Source: Neobacillus driksii
GTDB lineage: Bacteria; Bacillota; Bacilli; Bacillales; Cytobacillaceae
NCBI RefSeq assembly: GCF_013409995.1
Contig: NZ_JACCBX010000012.1
Span: forward strand, 62,001-126,000
Direction: 5' to 3'
Length of the DNA: 64,000 nucleotides
A program made the position numbers and the translations under genes. Below, piece after piece: positions 8,458-16,857 of this stretch (position 1 is its first letter; each line of letters opens with the position of its first letter). The notes under the pieces were generated by a model that had not been told where the DNA came from, searched no databases, and saw only the letters and a program-made list of their open reading frames with translations.

Positions 8458-9072
8458 ATGTGGGCTTTTATTTTGGTTGTACTGGTGCTGTTTCTAATCC
8501 CAGGCCCAGCGGTGTTATTGACCTTGACTCAAACCGTAAAAGGCGGATTAAGAGCTGGCATCATTACCGGTGTTGGCATTGCGGTAGGGGATTTAATTCA
8601 TACGATTGCAGCCGTTCTTGGTCTGTCAGCCATCCTTATGACATCAGCATTAGCTTTTGAAGTAGTTAAATATCTAGGCGCAGCTTATTTAATCTTTTTA
8701 GGAATAAAGGCATTGTTCGAAAAAACAAAAAAGCACGAACAGCCAAAAGTCAAAAAAGAGAAATCTGCTGTATCCTTTCGACAAGCCTTACTTATTGAAT
8801 TGCTGAACCCAAAAACAGCGTTATTTTTCCTTGCGTTTCTTCCGCAATTCGTAAAAACAGATGGTCCCCCGGTAGTCTATCAACTATTAAATTTAGGGCT
8901 AGTCTTTGTGTTAATGAGTATTTTGTACACCTCAACCTTAGCCTTTCTAGCAAGTTCATTAGGTAATAAGCTGTTTACAAAAAACAGCAAGATTTCTCGC
9001 TGGCAGGGAAAAGTCGTAGGAACTATTTACATTGGATTAGGTTTACAATTGGTCTTCCAAAGTCAAAAATAA
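8458..9072 (+). CDS. LysE/RhtB family amino-acid exporter
   Basis: The 204-residue protein has about six membrane segments and the family signature near the N-terminus (LFLIPGPAVLLTLTQTVKGG), plus ELLNPKTALFFLAFLPQF in the middle. These proteins export amino acids or related metabolites from the cytoplasm. ATG at 8458 is chosen because AGGAGAGAGAG lies just before it; the in-frame ATG at 8422 has no ribosome site. It is monocistronic, with repeat array A upstream and a terminator at 9078. The substrate cannot be read from sequence. Confidence 0.88.
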   Translation: MWAFILVVLVLFLIPGPAVLLTLTQTVKGGLRAGIITGVGIAVGDLIHTIAAVLGLSAILMTSALAFEVVKYLGAAYLIFLGIKALFEKTKKHEQPKVKKEKSAVSFRQALLIELLNPKTALFFLAFLPQFVKTDGPPVVYQLLNLGLVFVLMSILYTSTLAFLASSLGNKLFTKNSKISRWQGKVVGTIYIGLGLQLVFQSQK

Positions 9073-9077
9073 TAGTA

Positions 9078-9108
9078 AGCGGCACATTAAAAAGTGTGCC
9101 GCTATTTT
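9078..9108 (+). terminator. Terminator of the LysE-family gene
   Basis: AGCGGCACA(TT) pairs with (AG)TGTGCCGCT and is followed by ATTTTATT, six bases after the stop codon. Confidence 0.8.
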
Positions 9109-9109
9109 A

Positions 9110-9179
9110 TTGACAGGGTATATGGATATATGATATTTAAATATTGTCGGAGTTAGCACTCTGATGTCGAGAGTGCTAA
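9110..9179 (+). promoter_or_regulatory. htpG promoter with perfect CIRCE operator (HrcA)
   Basis: TTAGCACTC (9153-9161), nine bases, GAGTGCTAA (9171-9179) matches the CIRCE consensus without a mismatch. TTGACA at 9110-9115 is a likely -35, with an AT-rich -10 near 9134-9139. HrcA binding here would repress htpG outside heat shock. Confidence 0.93.
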
Positions 9180-9223
9180 TGATTCGAAAACTAGTTAATC
9201 AAAATATGTAAGGAGAGGTTTCG

Positions 9224-11104
9224 ATGTCCAAAAAGCAGTTTAAAGCTGAGTCTAAACGGCTGTTAGAAATGATGATTAACTCTATTTATACGCACCGCGA
9301 GGTATTTTTAAGAGAGTTAATCTCAAATGCGAGTGATGCGATTGATAAAATCTACTACAAAGCATTAACAGATGATACCTTAAGCTTCGACAAAGACAGT
9401 TACTTTATTAAAGTAATCCCTGACAAGGAAAATAGAACCTTGAAAATTATTGATACCGGGATTGGGATGACGAAGGAAGAGCTTGAAACCAACCTTGGTA
9501 CGATTGCGAAAAGTGGATCTTTAGCCTTTAAAAAAGAAACAGAATTAAAAGATGGCTATGACATTATCGGTCAGTTTGGTGTCGGCTTCTATGCGGCATT
9601 CATGGTTGCGGATGTTGTGACAGTTATTAGTAAAGCAGTAGGCAGTGATGAAGCTTACAAGTGGGAATCTACCGGAGCAGAAGGCTATACGATTGAGACA
9701 GTCGAGAAGGATTCTGTTGGAACTGAAATTATCCTTAAAGTTAAAGAAAATACGGAAGATGAAAACTATGATGAGTTTTTAGAGGAGTACCGCCTAAAAT
9801 CCATTATTAAAAAATACTCCGACTTTATCCGCTATCCAATCAAAATGGATGTTAAAGGAAAGAGGCCGGTAGAGGGCAGCGATAATGAGTTTGAGGATTA
9901 TGTAGAAGAACAAGTCATAAATAGCATGGTTCCAATCTGGAAGAAAAATAAAAGCGAACTAACTGACGATGACTATGCGAACTTCTATGCAGAAAAACGT
10001 TACGGGTTTGATAAACCGATTAAACATATCCATGTAAGTGTTGACGGGACAATCCGCTATAATGCCATTTTATATATTCCAGAAAAAACTCCTTTTGATT
10101 TCTACTCAAAAGAATTTGAAAAAGGCTTGGAGCTTTATTCAAATGGTGTTTTAATAATGGAAAAGTGTGCAGACTTGCTACCTGACCACTTTAGCTTCGT
10201 AAAAGGAATGGTTGACTCTGAGGACCTATCTCTTAATATCTCAAGAGAGATGCTGCAGCATGATCGTCAACTGAAGCTTATTTCTAAAAATATTAACAAA
10301 AAAATTAAGAGTGAACTTCAAAGCTTATTAAAAAATGAACGAGAAAAATATGAAGAATTCTATAAATCGTTTGGCCGTCAGTTAAAATACGGTGTTTATA
10401 GTGAATTCGGGGCGAATAAAGAAGTATTACAGGACCTGATTATGTTCTACTCTTCTAAAGAGAAGAAGCTTGTTACATTGGATGAATATGTATCAAGAAT
10501 GCCGGAAGAACAGAAATATATCTATTATGCTTCTGGTGAATCAATTGAAAGAATTGATAAACTGCCTCAAGCAGAGTTTGTTTCTGAAAAAGGCTTTGAA
10601 ATTCTTTATTTCACTGAGGATATCGATGAATTTGCAATCAAAATGTTAATGACCTACAAGGAAAAAGAATTCAAATCCATCTCTAGCGGTGACTTAGGAA
10701 TTGAAGGCGAAGAAAACAAGAGCGATTCCGAAACAGAGGAGAAGGAATACAAAGAAATCTTTGACTATATGAAAACTATTTTAGAGGGTAAAGTCAAGGA
10801 TGTCCGAGTTTCAAAACGCTTAAAGTCTCACCCTGTCTGCCTGGCAACCGAAGGCGACATCTCGATTGAAATGGAAAAAATCCTTGCTGCCATGCCTGAT
10901 AATCAAAATATTAAAGCTGAAAAGGTGCTTGAGATTAATAAAAATCATGAAGTATTCCAATCATTAAAAGAAGCATTTGAAAATGATAAAGAGAAGCTAG
11001 ATTTGTATACAAAGTTACTTTACAATCAAGCACTTCTGATTGAAGGATTACCAATCCAAGATCCAGTTGAATTTACGAATGATATTTGTAAGATTATGGT
11101 ATAA
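9224..11104 (+). CDS. htpG: Molecular chaperone HtpG (Hsp90)
   Basis: The 626-residue protein is full length for bacterial Hsp90. It has the GHKL ATPase motifs [16 protein letters not shown] and [11 protein letters not shown] in the first 130 residues, the middle-domain catalytic SREMLQ and a complete C-terminal dimerization domain. It remodels client proteins in the cytoplasm in an ATP-driven clamp cycle. AAGGAGAGG precedes the ATG. It is monocistronic with a terminator at 11165. The upstream CIRCE element puts it under HrcA; in B. subtilis htpG is not an HrcA target, so the control differs. Confidence 0.97.
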   Translation: MSKKQFKAESKRLLEMMINSIYTHREVFLRELISNASDAIDKIYYKALTDDTLSFDKDSYFIKVIPDKENRTLKIIDTGIGMTKEELETNLGTIAKSGSLAFKKETELKDGYDIIGQFGVGFYAAFMVADVVTVISKAVGSDEAYKWESTGAEGYTIETVEKDSVGTEIILKVKENTEDENYDEFLEEYRLKSIIKKYSDFIRYPIKMDVKGKRPVEGSDNEFEDYVEEQVINSMVPIWKKNKSELTDDDYANFYAEKRYGFDKPIKHIHVSVDGTIRYNAILYIPEKTPFDFYSKEFEKGLELYSNGVLIMEKCADLLPDHFSFVKGMVDSEDLSLNISREMLQHDRQLKLISKNINKKIKSELQSLLKNEREKYEEFYKSFGRQLKYGVYSEFGANKEVLQDLIMFYSSKEKKLVTLDEYVSRMPEEQKYIYYASGESIERIDKLPQAEFVSEKGFEILYFTEDIDEFAIKMLMTYKEKEFKSISSGDLGIEGEENKSDSETEEKEYKEIFDYMKTILEGKVKDVRVSKRLKSHPVCLATEGDISIEMEKILAAMPDNQNIKAEKVLEINKNHEVFQSLKEAFENDKEKLDLYTKLLYNQALLIEGLPIQDPVEFTNDICKIMV

Positions 11105-11164
11105 CCAACTTTGAATTAATACCTCATTATCATTTACTGCTTTTAAGGAAAAACATTAAAAAGT

Positions 11165-11201
11165 TGCCGTGCTCACATAGTAGTGAGTGCGGCATTTTTT
11201 A
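11165..11201 (+). terminator. htpG terminator
   Basis: TGCCGTGCTCAC pairs with GTGAGTGCGGCA (one internal irregularity) around a six-base loop, and a TTTTTT run follows. Confidence 0.85.
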
Positions 11202-11290
11202 TTTATTTGGCTTTATTATGAATAAGGAATTTGCTCAAGAAAAGAATTTCCATTAATCAGCTTTGTTAAAAATGATGTAAAGGAGTAAAA

Positions 11291-11310
11291 GGGGGATCAT
11301 CCCCCTTTTT
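11291..11310. terminator. Short GC-rich hairpin between htpG and the LysR gene
   Basis: GGGGG and CCCCC flank ATCAT and TTTTT follows on the plus strand; AAAA precedes it, so on the minus strand it also resembles a terminator and probably serves the LysR gene. Confidence 0.7.
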
Positions 11311-11355
11311 ATCGTTAAAGAAAGATTATGATTGTATTTAGAATTGACGCCGGAT

Positions 11356-12255
11356 TTATAGTTGCTCTCTCTTAAAAGAAAATTCTTCCTTTGATATTAG
11401 CTCGATAAAGCTATAGATTGTCTGGTTTTGATTCTTCCGCGTCAGTATATAGGTGTGTGCAGACGGGAGAGAGAAGTATGGAAAAGGAATTATATCGATA
11501 TATCCCTTCTCGACCTGGTCTTTCACTGTTGAAAGAGGAAGAAAGGATATGCCCATCCCCTCCTTAATCCATTCAACGGATACGTGTACCTTGCTTACCT
11601 TCATGGTTCTCACATTAGACACGTGTTGCCGAAGTTGAAATAACAGATCATCCCAGTATAGTGGATGGTTATAGGTGAACAGTAAATTTTCATGAAAGAT
11701 ATCGTTCGTACTTAACACCCTTTCATTTAGTACACCAACGCCGTGTGGACCAACGAGAACAATTGGGTCGTTATATAGCTCAATGCATTCAATTTGTTCC
11801 TGTACGACTGGAATTCGGCCAATCCCTATGTCACACTCCTGATTAATCACGCTAGATATTACTGAACTCGAATCCGTCACCTCAATAGAGAACTCTGTTT
11901 CTGGACTCATTTTGCGAAATTCTCTAATCCAGCTGGGAAGATATGTTGTTGCAACGACCGTAGCTACAGAGATTTTGATGGTTTCCTGGTAACCCTGAAG
12001 ACGCCTTGCGACATATTCTATGCTCTCGTTGTAGTTCTCCAAAATAGTTTTGGCGTACTGTAAGAATCCCAGTCCTGTTGGATTTAACTGAACAGACCTG
12101 CCGACGCGGTCGAACAGCTGAGTTTCGAGCTTGTCCTCGATATTTTGAATATGAAGCGTGACAGTTGACTGGGCAACATGAAGTCTGTCCGCAGTTCTCC
12201 TGAAATTTCCCTCTTCTGCAGCAGTTATAAATGTCTTTAACCAGCTAAGTTCCAT
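11356..12255 (-). CDS. LysR family transcriptional regulator
   Basis: The 299-residue protein begins with the LysR winged helix-turn-helix (FRRTADRLHVAQSTVTLHIQ at about residues 18-37). A periplasmic-binding-like effector domain follows (TTYLPSWIREFRKMSPETEF and on). It is transcribed divergently from the fumarase/tartrate dehydratase genes with a 199-bp shared control region, the usual place for a LysR activator of that operon. The inducer is likely a C4 dicarboxylate such as tartrate, malate or fumarate, by context only. The start ATG follows AGGAGAG. Confidence 0.9.
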   Translation of the reverse strand: MELSWLKTFITAAEEGNFRRTADRLHVAQSTVTLHIQNIEDKLETQLFDRVGRSVQLNPTGLGFLQYAKTILENYNESIEYVARRLQGYQETIKISVATVVATTYLPSWIREFRKMSPETEFSIEVTDSSSVISSVINQECDIGIGRIPVVQEQIECIELYNDPIVLVGPHGVGVLNERVLSTNDIFHENLLFTYNHPLYWDDLLFQLRQHVSNVRTMKVSKVHVSVEWIKEGMGISFLPLSTVKDQVEKGYIDIIPFPYFSLPSAHTYILTRKNQNQTIYSFIELISKEEFSFKREQL

Positions 12256-12322
12256 AATGACTCTCCTCCTTACAATTATTATAATACCAGTTTTGATTGA
12301 CTTTATCGATTAAATCATTCAT

Positions 12323-12347
12323 AAACATTCATTATACATGAATGTTT
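12323..12347. promoter_or_regulatory. Palindromic LysR-type operator in the divergent control region
   Basis: AAACATTCAT (12323-12332) and ATGAATGTTT (12338-12347) are perfect 10-bp arms with a five-base spacer. It lies between the divergent LysR and fumarase genes, where a LysR-type activator site is expected. A T run follows, so an AT-only terminator is the alternative; the divergent setting argues for an operator. Confidence 0.7.
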
Positions 12348-12454
12348 TTTTAACCTATACTTGAGTCAAGGAACAAACAGAGAAGGGGTTTAGGGTTGCC
12401 TTTTCTCGCCACATAGTTTATGCGCAAACAAAAAAATTAAAGGATGGATGAGGA

Positions 12455-13297
12455 ATGAGAAAGATTTCTGTAGAACAGATTCGCGATGCTGTCTCTGTAC
12501 TTTGTTGGGAGGCTTGTTATTACTTACCGGATGACATTGTAAATGGATTCCATAAGGCTTTGGAAACAGAACAGTCTCCGTTGGGGAAGTCGATTCTTGA
12601 ACAGCTAATTGAAAACGCTAACTTAGCTGCCAAAGAAGATAGACCATATTGCCATGATACAGGGCTTACCGTTGTCTATGCAGAAGTTGGCCAGGAAGTA
12701 CACATTGAGGGAGGAGATTTTGAAGCAGCGATTCATGAGGGCATTCGAAAAGGCTACAAGGAGGGATACCTTCGTAATTCAGTCGTAGGGGATCCATTAC
12801 TCAGAATCAATACAAACGATAATACCCCGGGTGTGATACACACCAGAATCGTTCCAGGAGACAAGATCAAATTAACGGTTCTGCCTAAGGGTGGCGGAAG
12901 TGAAAATATGAGTGCGATGAAATTCTTGCTCCCTGGAGAAGGAGTGGCGGGGGTGAAAAAATTTGTATTGGACACGATCGAAGCGGCTGGAGGAAGAGCA
13001 TGTCCTCCTATCGTAGTGGGAGTAGGCGTTGGCGGGACCTTTGATAAAGTAACGGAGATTGCTAAAGAGGCCGTTCTGCGTGAAATAGGCGTGCATCATC
13101 ACGAACCGCATATTGCCCAACTAGAGAAAGAATTACTCGAAGAGATTAACAAGCTGGGAATTGGTCCACAGGGATTGGGAGGTACGAATACGGCATTATG
13201 GGTAGCTGCTGAAACTTATGGATGCCATATTACAGCTCTTCCAGTAGCCGTGAATATCCAGTGCCATGCTGCACGTAAAAAATCTTATGTACTCTAA
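12455..13297 (+). CDS. Class I fumarate hydratase / L-tartrate dehydratase, alpha subunit
   Basis: The 280-residue protein is the N-terminal half of the iron-sulfur hydro-lyases (FumA-N/TtdA), with YCHDTGLTVVYAEVG, GGGSENMSAMKFL and GVGVGGTFDKV. The alpha subunit supplies the cysteines of the 4Fe-4S cluster that binds the hydroxy-acid substrate. With the beta subunit it converts fumarate to malate or tartrate to oxaloacetate; sequence alone does not decide which. AAAGGATGGATGAGG precedes the ATG. The beta subunit follows 24 bases on and a dicarboxylate carrier after that, so this is a C4-dicarboxylate use operon under the divergent LysR. Confidence 0.88.
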   Translation: MRKISVEQIRDAVSVLCWEACYYLPDDIVNGFHKALETEQSPLGKSILEQLIENANLAAKEDRPYCHDTGLTVVYAEVGQEVHIEGGDFEAAIHEGIRKGYKEGYLRNSVVGDPLLRINTNDNTPGVIHTRIVPGDKIKLTVLPKGGGSENMSAMKFLLPGEGVAGVKKFVLDTIEAAGGRACPPIVVGVGVGGTFDKVTEIAKEAVLREIGVHHHEPHIAQLEKELLEEINKLGIGPQGLGGTNTALWVAAETYGCHITALPVAVNIQCHAARKKSYVL

Positions 13298-13321
13298 ATT
13301 TGAAAAGGTAGGTGCTAATAA

Positions 13322-13897
13322 ATGGCTAAAGTCTACTTACAAACCCCGCTTACTATTGAGGATGTTATAAATTTACACGCAGGTGATGAAGTCTTCCTAA
13401 ATGGAATTATATATGTAGCTAGAGACGCTGCTCATAAGCGGTTTCTCGAGCTGTTGGACAAAAATCAACCACTTCCTGTGAATCTGAAAAACCATATAAT
13501 TTTTTATGCTGGACCTACTCCCCCTAAACCTGGTCAAGTGATTGGATCCATTGCTCCTACAACAGCCTCCCGCATGGACCCATATGCACCGGCCATGTTT
13601 GAATACGGGGTTAAGGGCGTGATTGGAAAAGGACCACGGGGTCAATCGGTGAAAGATGCATGCAAAGACCATCAAGCCATTTGCTTTTCTGCCGTTGGTG
13701 GGCTATCCGCGCTTTTAAGTGATAAAATCCAATCCGCAGAAGTAGTAGCATATGAAGATCTCGGGCCAGAGGCAATTCGTCAACTCATTGTCAAGGATTT
13801 CCCAGTAATGGTAGTCTATGATGCACACGGTAACGATCTTTATGAGCAGGAAATAGCGAAGTATCGATCAACAGAAAAAGTAATAGGACACATTTAA
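13322..13897 (+). CDS. Class I fumarate hydratase / L-tartrate dehydratase, beta subunit
   Basis: The 191-residue protein is the C-terminal half of the same enzyme family (FumA-C/TtdB). It contains YAGPTPPKPGQVIGSIAPTT and SRMDPYAP, which shape the substrate carboxylate pocket, and VIGKGPRGQSVKDACK. It works only with the alpha subunit encoded just upstream. In many bacteria the two are one fused fumarase; here they are separate, as in archaeal fumarases and TtdAB. ATG follows AAGGTAGG. It is followed 27 bases later by the carrier gene. Confidence 0.88.
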   Translation: MAKVYLQTPLTIEDVINLHAGDEVFLNGIIYVARDAAHKRFLELLDKNQPLPVNLKNHIIFYAGPTPPKPGQVIGSIAPTTASRMDPYAPAMFEYGVKGVIGKGPRGQSVKDACKDHQAICFSAVGGLSALLSDKIQSAEVVAYEDLGPEAIRQLIVKDFPVMVVYDAHGNDLYEQEIAKYRSTEKVIGHI

Positions 13898-13924
13898 AAG
13901 ATAAAAAATAGGAGGATTATCGTA

Positions 13925-15190
13925 ATGAAAAAACTGGGACTCCCTATCCAAATTTTACTTGGTCTGATCTTTGGTGTCATCGTTGGGTTGGTATTTTACA
14001 AACATCCTGGCGTCGAGACCTATTTAAAACCAGTAGGCGACATTTTTTTACGGTTAATTAAAATGGTTGTGGTTCCCATCGTTTTTTCGAGTATAGTGGT
14101 TGGCATTGCCGGAATGGGCAGTGCCAAGAAGCTCGGTAAATTAGGGTTTAGAACCATTCTATATTTTGAAGTGGCTACCACGATCGCGATTGTAATCGGT
14201 CTGTTTTTTGCAAACGTTTTCCAACCCGGCGCAGGAGTTGATATGAAAACACTTGCTCAAGGGGACATATCAAAATACGTTGCAACTGAACAGGAGATGG
14301 AGAAGGGGAGTCATTTAGATTTTATTGTTAATATAGTTCCGTCTAATATCGTTGACTCGATGGCACAAGGGCACCTATTACCTGTTATTTTCTTCGCTAC
14401 TCTGTTAGGTCTAGCAATCGCGGCGATGGGAGAATCGGGGAAGCCCCTGCTGAATTTCTTTAAAAGCTTTTCTAGTGCTATGTTCCATATGGTTTCCTAT
14501 GTTCTTAAAGTGGCACCATTCGGGGTTTTTGGGCTAATTGGTGTAACCATTTCCAAGTTTGGAGTAGCCTCACTAATTCCATTAGGGAAATTAATCGTTA
14601 CAGCTTATGGTGCGTACCTGCTCTTCGCTATCGTCTGCTTTGGATTAGTAGCCAAATTATTTAAAATCAATTTTATCCAGTTTATCAAATTTTTTAAGGA
14701 TGAATTCCTTCTTGTTTTTTCTACGTCAAGTGCCGAATCCGCTCTACCCCAAGTGATGAAGAAGCTGGAGAGCTATGGATGCCCGAAATCGATCGTTTCA
14801 TTTGTAGTCCCGGTTGGATATTCCTTTAATACGGATGGATCTTGTATATATCTGGCTCTTTCTTCCCTTTTTATTGCCCAGCTTTACGGAATTGACATGC
14901 CACTAAGTGCACAAATCACGTTGCTGTTAATTCTTGCGATTACTTCCAAAGGTATCTCTGGAGTAGCCGGCGGAGCATTAGTAGTGCTTCTCTCTTCTTT
15001 AGCAGCTGCAGGACTTCCGCTTGAAGGTTTAGCTTTTATCGCAGGAATTGACTTTATCTTAAATATGGGCCGAGCTTGTATTAATGTAATTGGAAACGCT
15101 TTAGCATCCGTAGTTATTACGAAATGGGAAGGTCAATTTGATCATGAAAAGAATAAGGCATGCGTTGTTTCTGATAAGATTGCTGTTTAG
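13925..15190 (+). CDS. Dicarboxylate/amino acid:cation symporter (DAACS family)
   Basis: The 421-residue protein has the GltP/DctA fold: about eight membrane helices, the serine-rich hairpin STSSAESALP and the substrate loop FNTDGSCIYLAL (NMDG-type motif). It imports C4 dicarboxylates or acidic amino acids with protons or sodium. Its place behind the two-subunit hydro-lyase suggests it brings in fumarate, malate or tartrate for that enzyme. AGGAGGATTATCGTA precedes the ATG. A terminator follows at 15201, closing the operon. Confidence 0.9.
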   Translation: MKKLGLPIQILLGLIFGVIVGLVFYKHPGVETYLKPVGDIFLRLIKMVVVPIVFSSIVVGIAGMGSAKKLGKLGFRTILYFEVATTIAIVIGLFFANVFQPGAGVDMKTLAQGDISKYVATEQEMEKGSHLDFIVNIVPSNIVDSMAQGHLLPVIFFATLLGLAIAAMGESGKPLLNFFKSFSSAMFHMVSYVLKVAPFGVFGLIGVTISKFGVASLIPLGKLIVTAYGAYLLFAIVCFGLVAKLFKINFIQFIKFFKDEFLLVFSTSSAESALPQVMKKLESYGCPKSIVSFVVPVGYSFNTDGSCIYLALSSLFIAQLYGIDMPLSAQITLLLILAITSKGISGVAGGALVVLLSSLAAAGLPLEGLAFIAGIDFILNMGRACINVIGNALASVVITKWEGQFDHEKNKACVVSDKIAV

Positions 15191-15200
15191 GAAAGCTAGT

Positions 15201-15234
15201 AGGGCCGCTGCATGAATTCACGGCCCTTATTTTG
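15201..15234 (+). terminator. Terminator of the hydro-lyase/symporter operon
   Basis: AGGGCCG (15201-15207) pairs with CGGCCCT (15221-15227) and is followed by TATTTTG. Confidence 0.8.
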
Positions 15235-15264
15235 TGAATATTTGTAATTTGGAGTTGATTTCTA

Positions 15265-16062
15265 ATGCAGGTACTACAAAAAACGATGACAATCGTTCGT
15301 TATCAGAATGAAAATGGAAAAGTGTATTACGGAATTGTTGAGGATGATGAAATTTTACAGTTGTCGAGTAATTTTACTGAAATTGTAAACAATGAACTAA
15401 AATTTGATGGTGATAGGGTTAAATATAATGATGTGAAAATTTTGGAGCCTGTAGCACCATCAAAAGTGATTAATTTTGGCTGGACGTATGCTGCACACGC
15501 AAGAGAGACGGGTGGAACAGCCAACCTCAATGAACCTTTTTTATTTTTAAAACCTACAACCAGCTTAATTCCAGATCGAGGAAAAATCGTTCTTCCACCA
15601 AGTAATTTAACTCAACAGGTCGAGTTGGAGGGGGAAGTTGCACTTGTAATTGGGAAACGAGGAAAAAATATAAAAGAAGAAGAAGCGTTGGATTATGTAT
15701 TTGGCTGTACTATATTTAACGATGTAACAGCAAGAGATCTTACAAAAAAGGACCCTCAGTTCACACGCGGCAAAGGTTTTGACACTTTTGGTCCATTGGG
15801 GCCATGGATTGTAGCAGGCATAGATTCAACCAATTTACGAATCGTTACAACATTAAATGGTAAAGTGGTTCAGGATGGTAATACGAATCAAATGTCACTT
15901 TCTATTCCTTACCTTATCAGTTGGGTTTCCCAGATTATGACATTGGAGCCTGGTGATGTTTTGGCTACTGGTTCTCCTTCTGGCAGTTGTCCAATGAGAT
16001 CTGGTGACATCGTTACTGTGGAAGTAGAAAATATCGGTAAGCTGTGTAATTATGTAATATAG
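15265..16062 (+). CDS. Fumarylacetoacetate hydrolase family protein
   Basis: The 265-residue protein carries the FAH-type fold with the metal-binding sequence VELEGEVALVIGKRGKNI, the FNDVTARDLTKKDPQF region and GKGFDTFGPLGPW. The family hydrolyses or decarboxylates beta-diketo acids (5-oxopent-3-ene-tricarboxylate, acylpyruvates or oxaloacetate). The usual C-terminal TGTPxGVG is TGSPSGSCP here, a small deviation. The first ATG has GGAG ten bases before it; ATG at 15286 is an alternative. It follows the dicarboxylate operon after a terminator, so it may be a separate unit; an oxaloacetate decarboxylase-like role would fit the context. Confidence 0.82.
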   Translation: MQVLQKTMTIVRYQNENGKVYYGIVEDDEILQLSSNFTEIVNNELKFDGDRVKYNDVKILEPVAPSKVINFGWTYAAHARETGGTANLNEPFLFLKPTTSLIPDRGKIVLPPSNLTQQVELEGEVALVIGKRGKNIKEEEALDYVFGCTIFNDVTARDLTKKDPQFTRGKGFDTFGPLGPWIVAGIDSTNLRIVTTLNGKVVQDGNTNQMSLSIPYLISWVSQIMTLEPGDVLATGSPSGSCPMRSGDIVTVEVENIGKLCNYVI

Positions 16063-16213
16063 CAGTTATAGGAAAAGACATATGTTAGGAGTTCGCACGT
16101 GACCAAGTTGGTGAACCCTTCAAATTTCATATTTTCAAGGAATAAGAGAAACCTGGTGTTGGTGTGGAAACTCCTATATTCATTTGTTATTTAATATGAA
16201 AGTTGGAATCTAT

Positions 16214-16603
16214 ATGATTAAAAAAATAGAACATACAGCCATCATTGTTTCCGATATGGATCATACTATCCAGTACTACTCAGATATGTTTGGATTTAAG
16301 GTTCGCCTTCGAGGATCTTCTAAAACAAGAGAAATGGCATTTTTATATCTTGAAGAACAGCCAAGTATGGAAATTGAACTGATTCGAGATATTGATCCTT
16401 TAGATGAGTATAACAAAAGTGGGATCGTTAACCACCTGGCTTTTGCGGTAGAGGATATTAATCAAGCGATTAGCTATTATGAAAAAAAAGGAATTAAATT
16501 TTTATCGGACCAACCAAAATCAACACTTGAAGGCGGTCTAATGATTTTATTTTATGGACCTAATGGTGAATTACTACAATTAATCAGACGAGCAAGAAAT
16601 TAA
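16214..16603 (+). CDS. VOC family (glyoxalase-fold) protein
   Basis: The protein of about 129 residues has two beta-alpha-beta-beta-beta halves: IKKIEHTAIIVSDMDHTIQY at the start and GIVNHLAFAVEDINQAISYY in the middle. The metal ligands His and Glu (IEHTAI, MEIEL, NHLAF, GELLQL) are all present. The family includes glyoxalase I, dioxygenases and epimerases; the reaction here is open. The ATG at 16214 starts the domain properly, with a weak ribosome site; an in-frame ATG 30 bases upstream has none better. Gene remnants lie on both sides. Confidence 0.75.
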   Translation: MIKKIEHTAIIVSDMDHTIQYYSDMFGFKVRLRGSSKTREMAFLYLEEQPSMEIELIRDIDPLDEYNKSGIVNHLAFAVEDINQAISYYEKKGIKFLSDQPKSTLEGGLMILFYGPNGELLQLIRRARN

Positions 16604-16680
16604 AATTATTTAAAAGAAGAAACGAAAGGGTTCCTATTGTCTATATAAGGAGAAAAACAACCAACCTTTGAAAAACATAG

Positions 16681-16782
16681 GTTCTGGAGTTTACGGATGA
16701 AATCATTACACGTCTTAAAGCAGTGGAAAAAAAGGGCATTAATGCTGAGGTTAAAGATTTAACAGAAATAACGAGTGATTAA
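16681..16782 (+). pseudogene. Short C-terminal gene remnant
   Basis: After an in-frame stop, an open stretch of 33 codons reads as a well-behaved protein tail (charged helix ITRLKAVEKKGINAEVK then DLTEITSD). It has no start codon or ribosome site of its own. It looks like the end of a deleted gene. I do not recognise the family. Confidence 0.4.
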
Positions 16783-16804
16783 GCAAGCGGTTTGCAATCA
16801 AAGA

Positions 16805-16834
16805 AAAGGCCATCCAGTGATCTGGGTGGCCTTT
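16805..16834. terminator. Bidirectional terminator downstream of adhE
   Basis: AAAGGCCATCCAG and CTGGGTGGCCTTT form a long stem with a four-base loop and one G-T pair. It serves the minus-strand adhE and shields the plus-strand genes. Confidence 0.85.
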
Positions 16835-16857
16835 CAACTTGCTTTATATAACTCTTT

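Noticed and set aside
12323-12355. Intrinsic terminator between the LysR and hydro-lyase genes
   Set aside because: No gene ends there; both genes start from this region, and the stem is AT-only.
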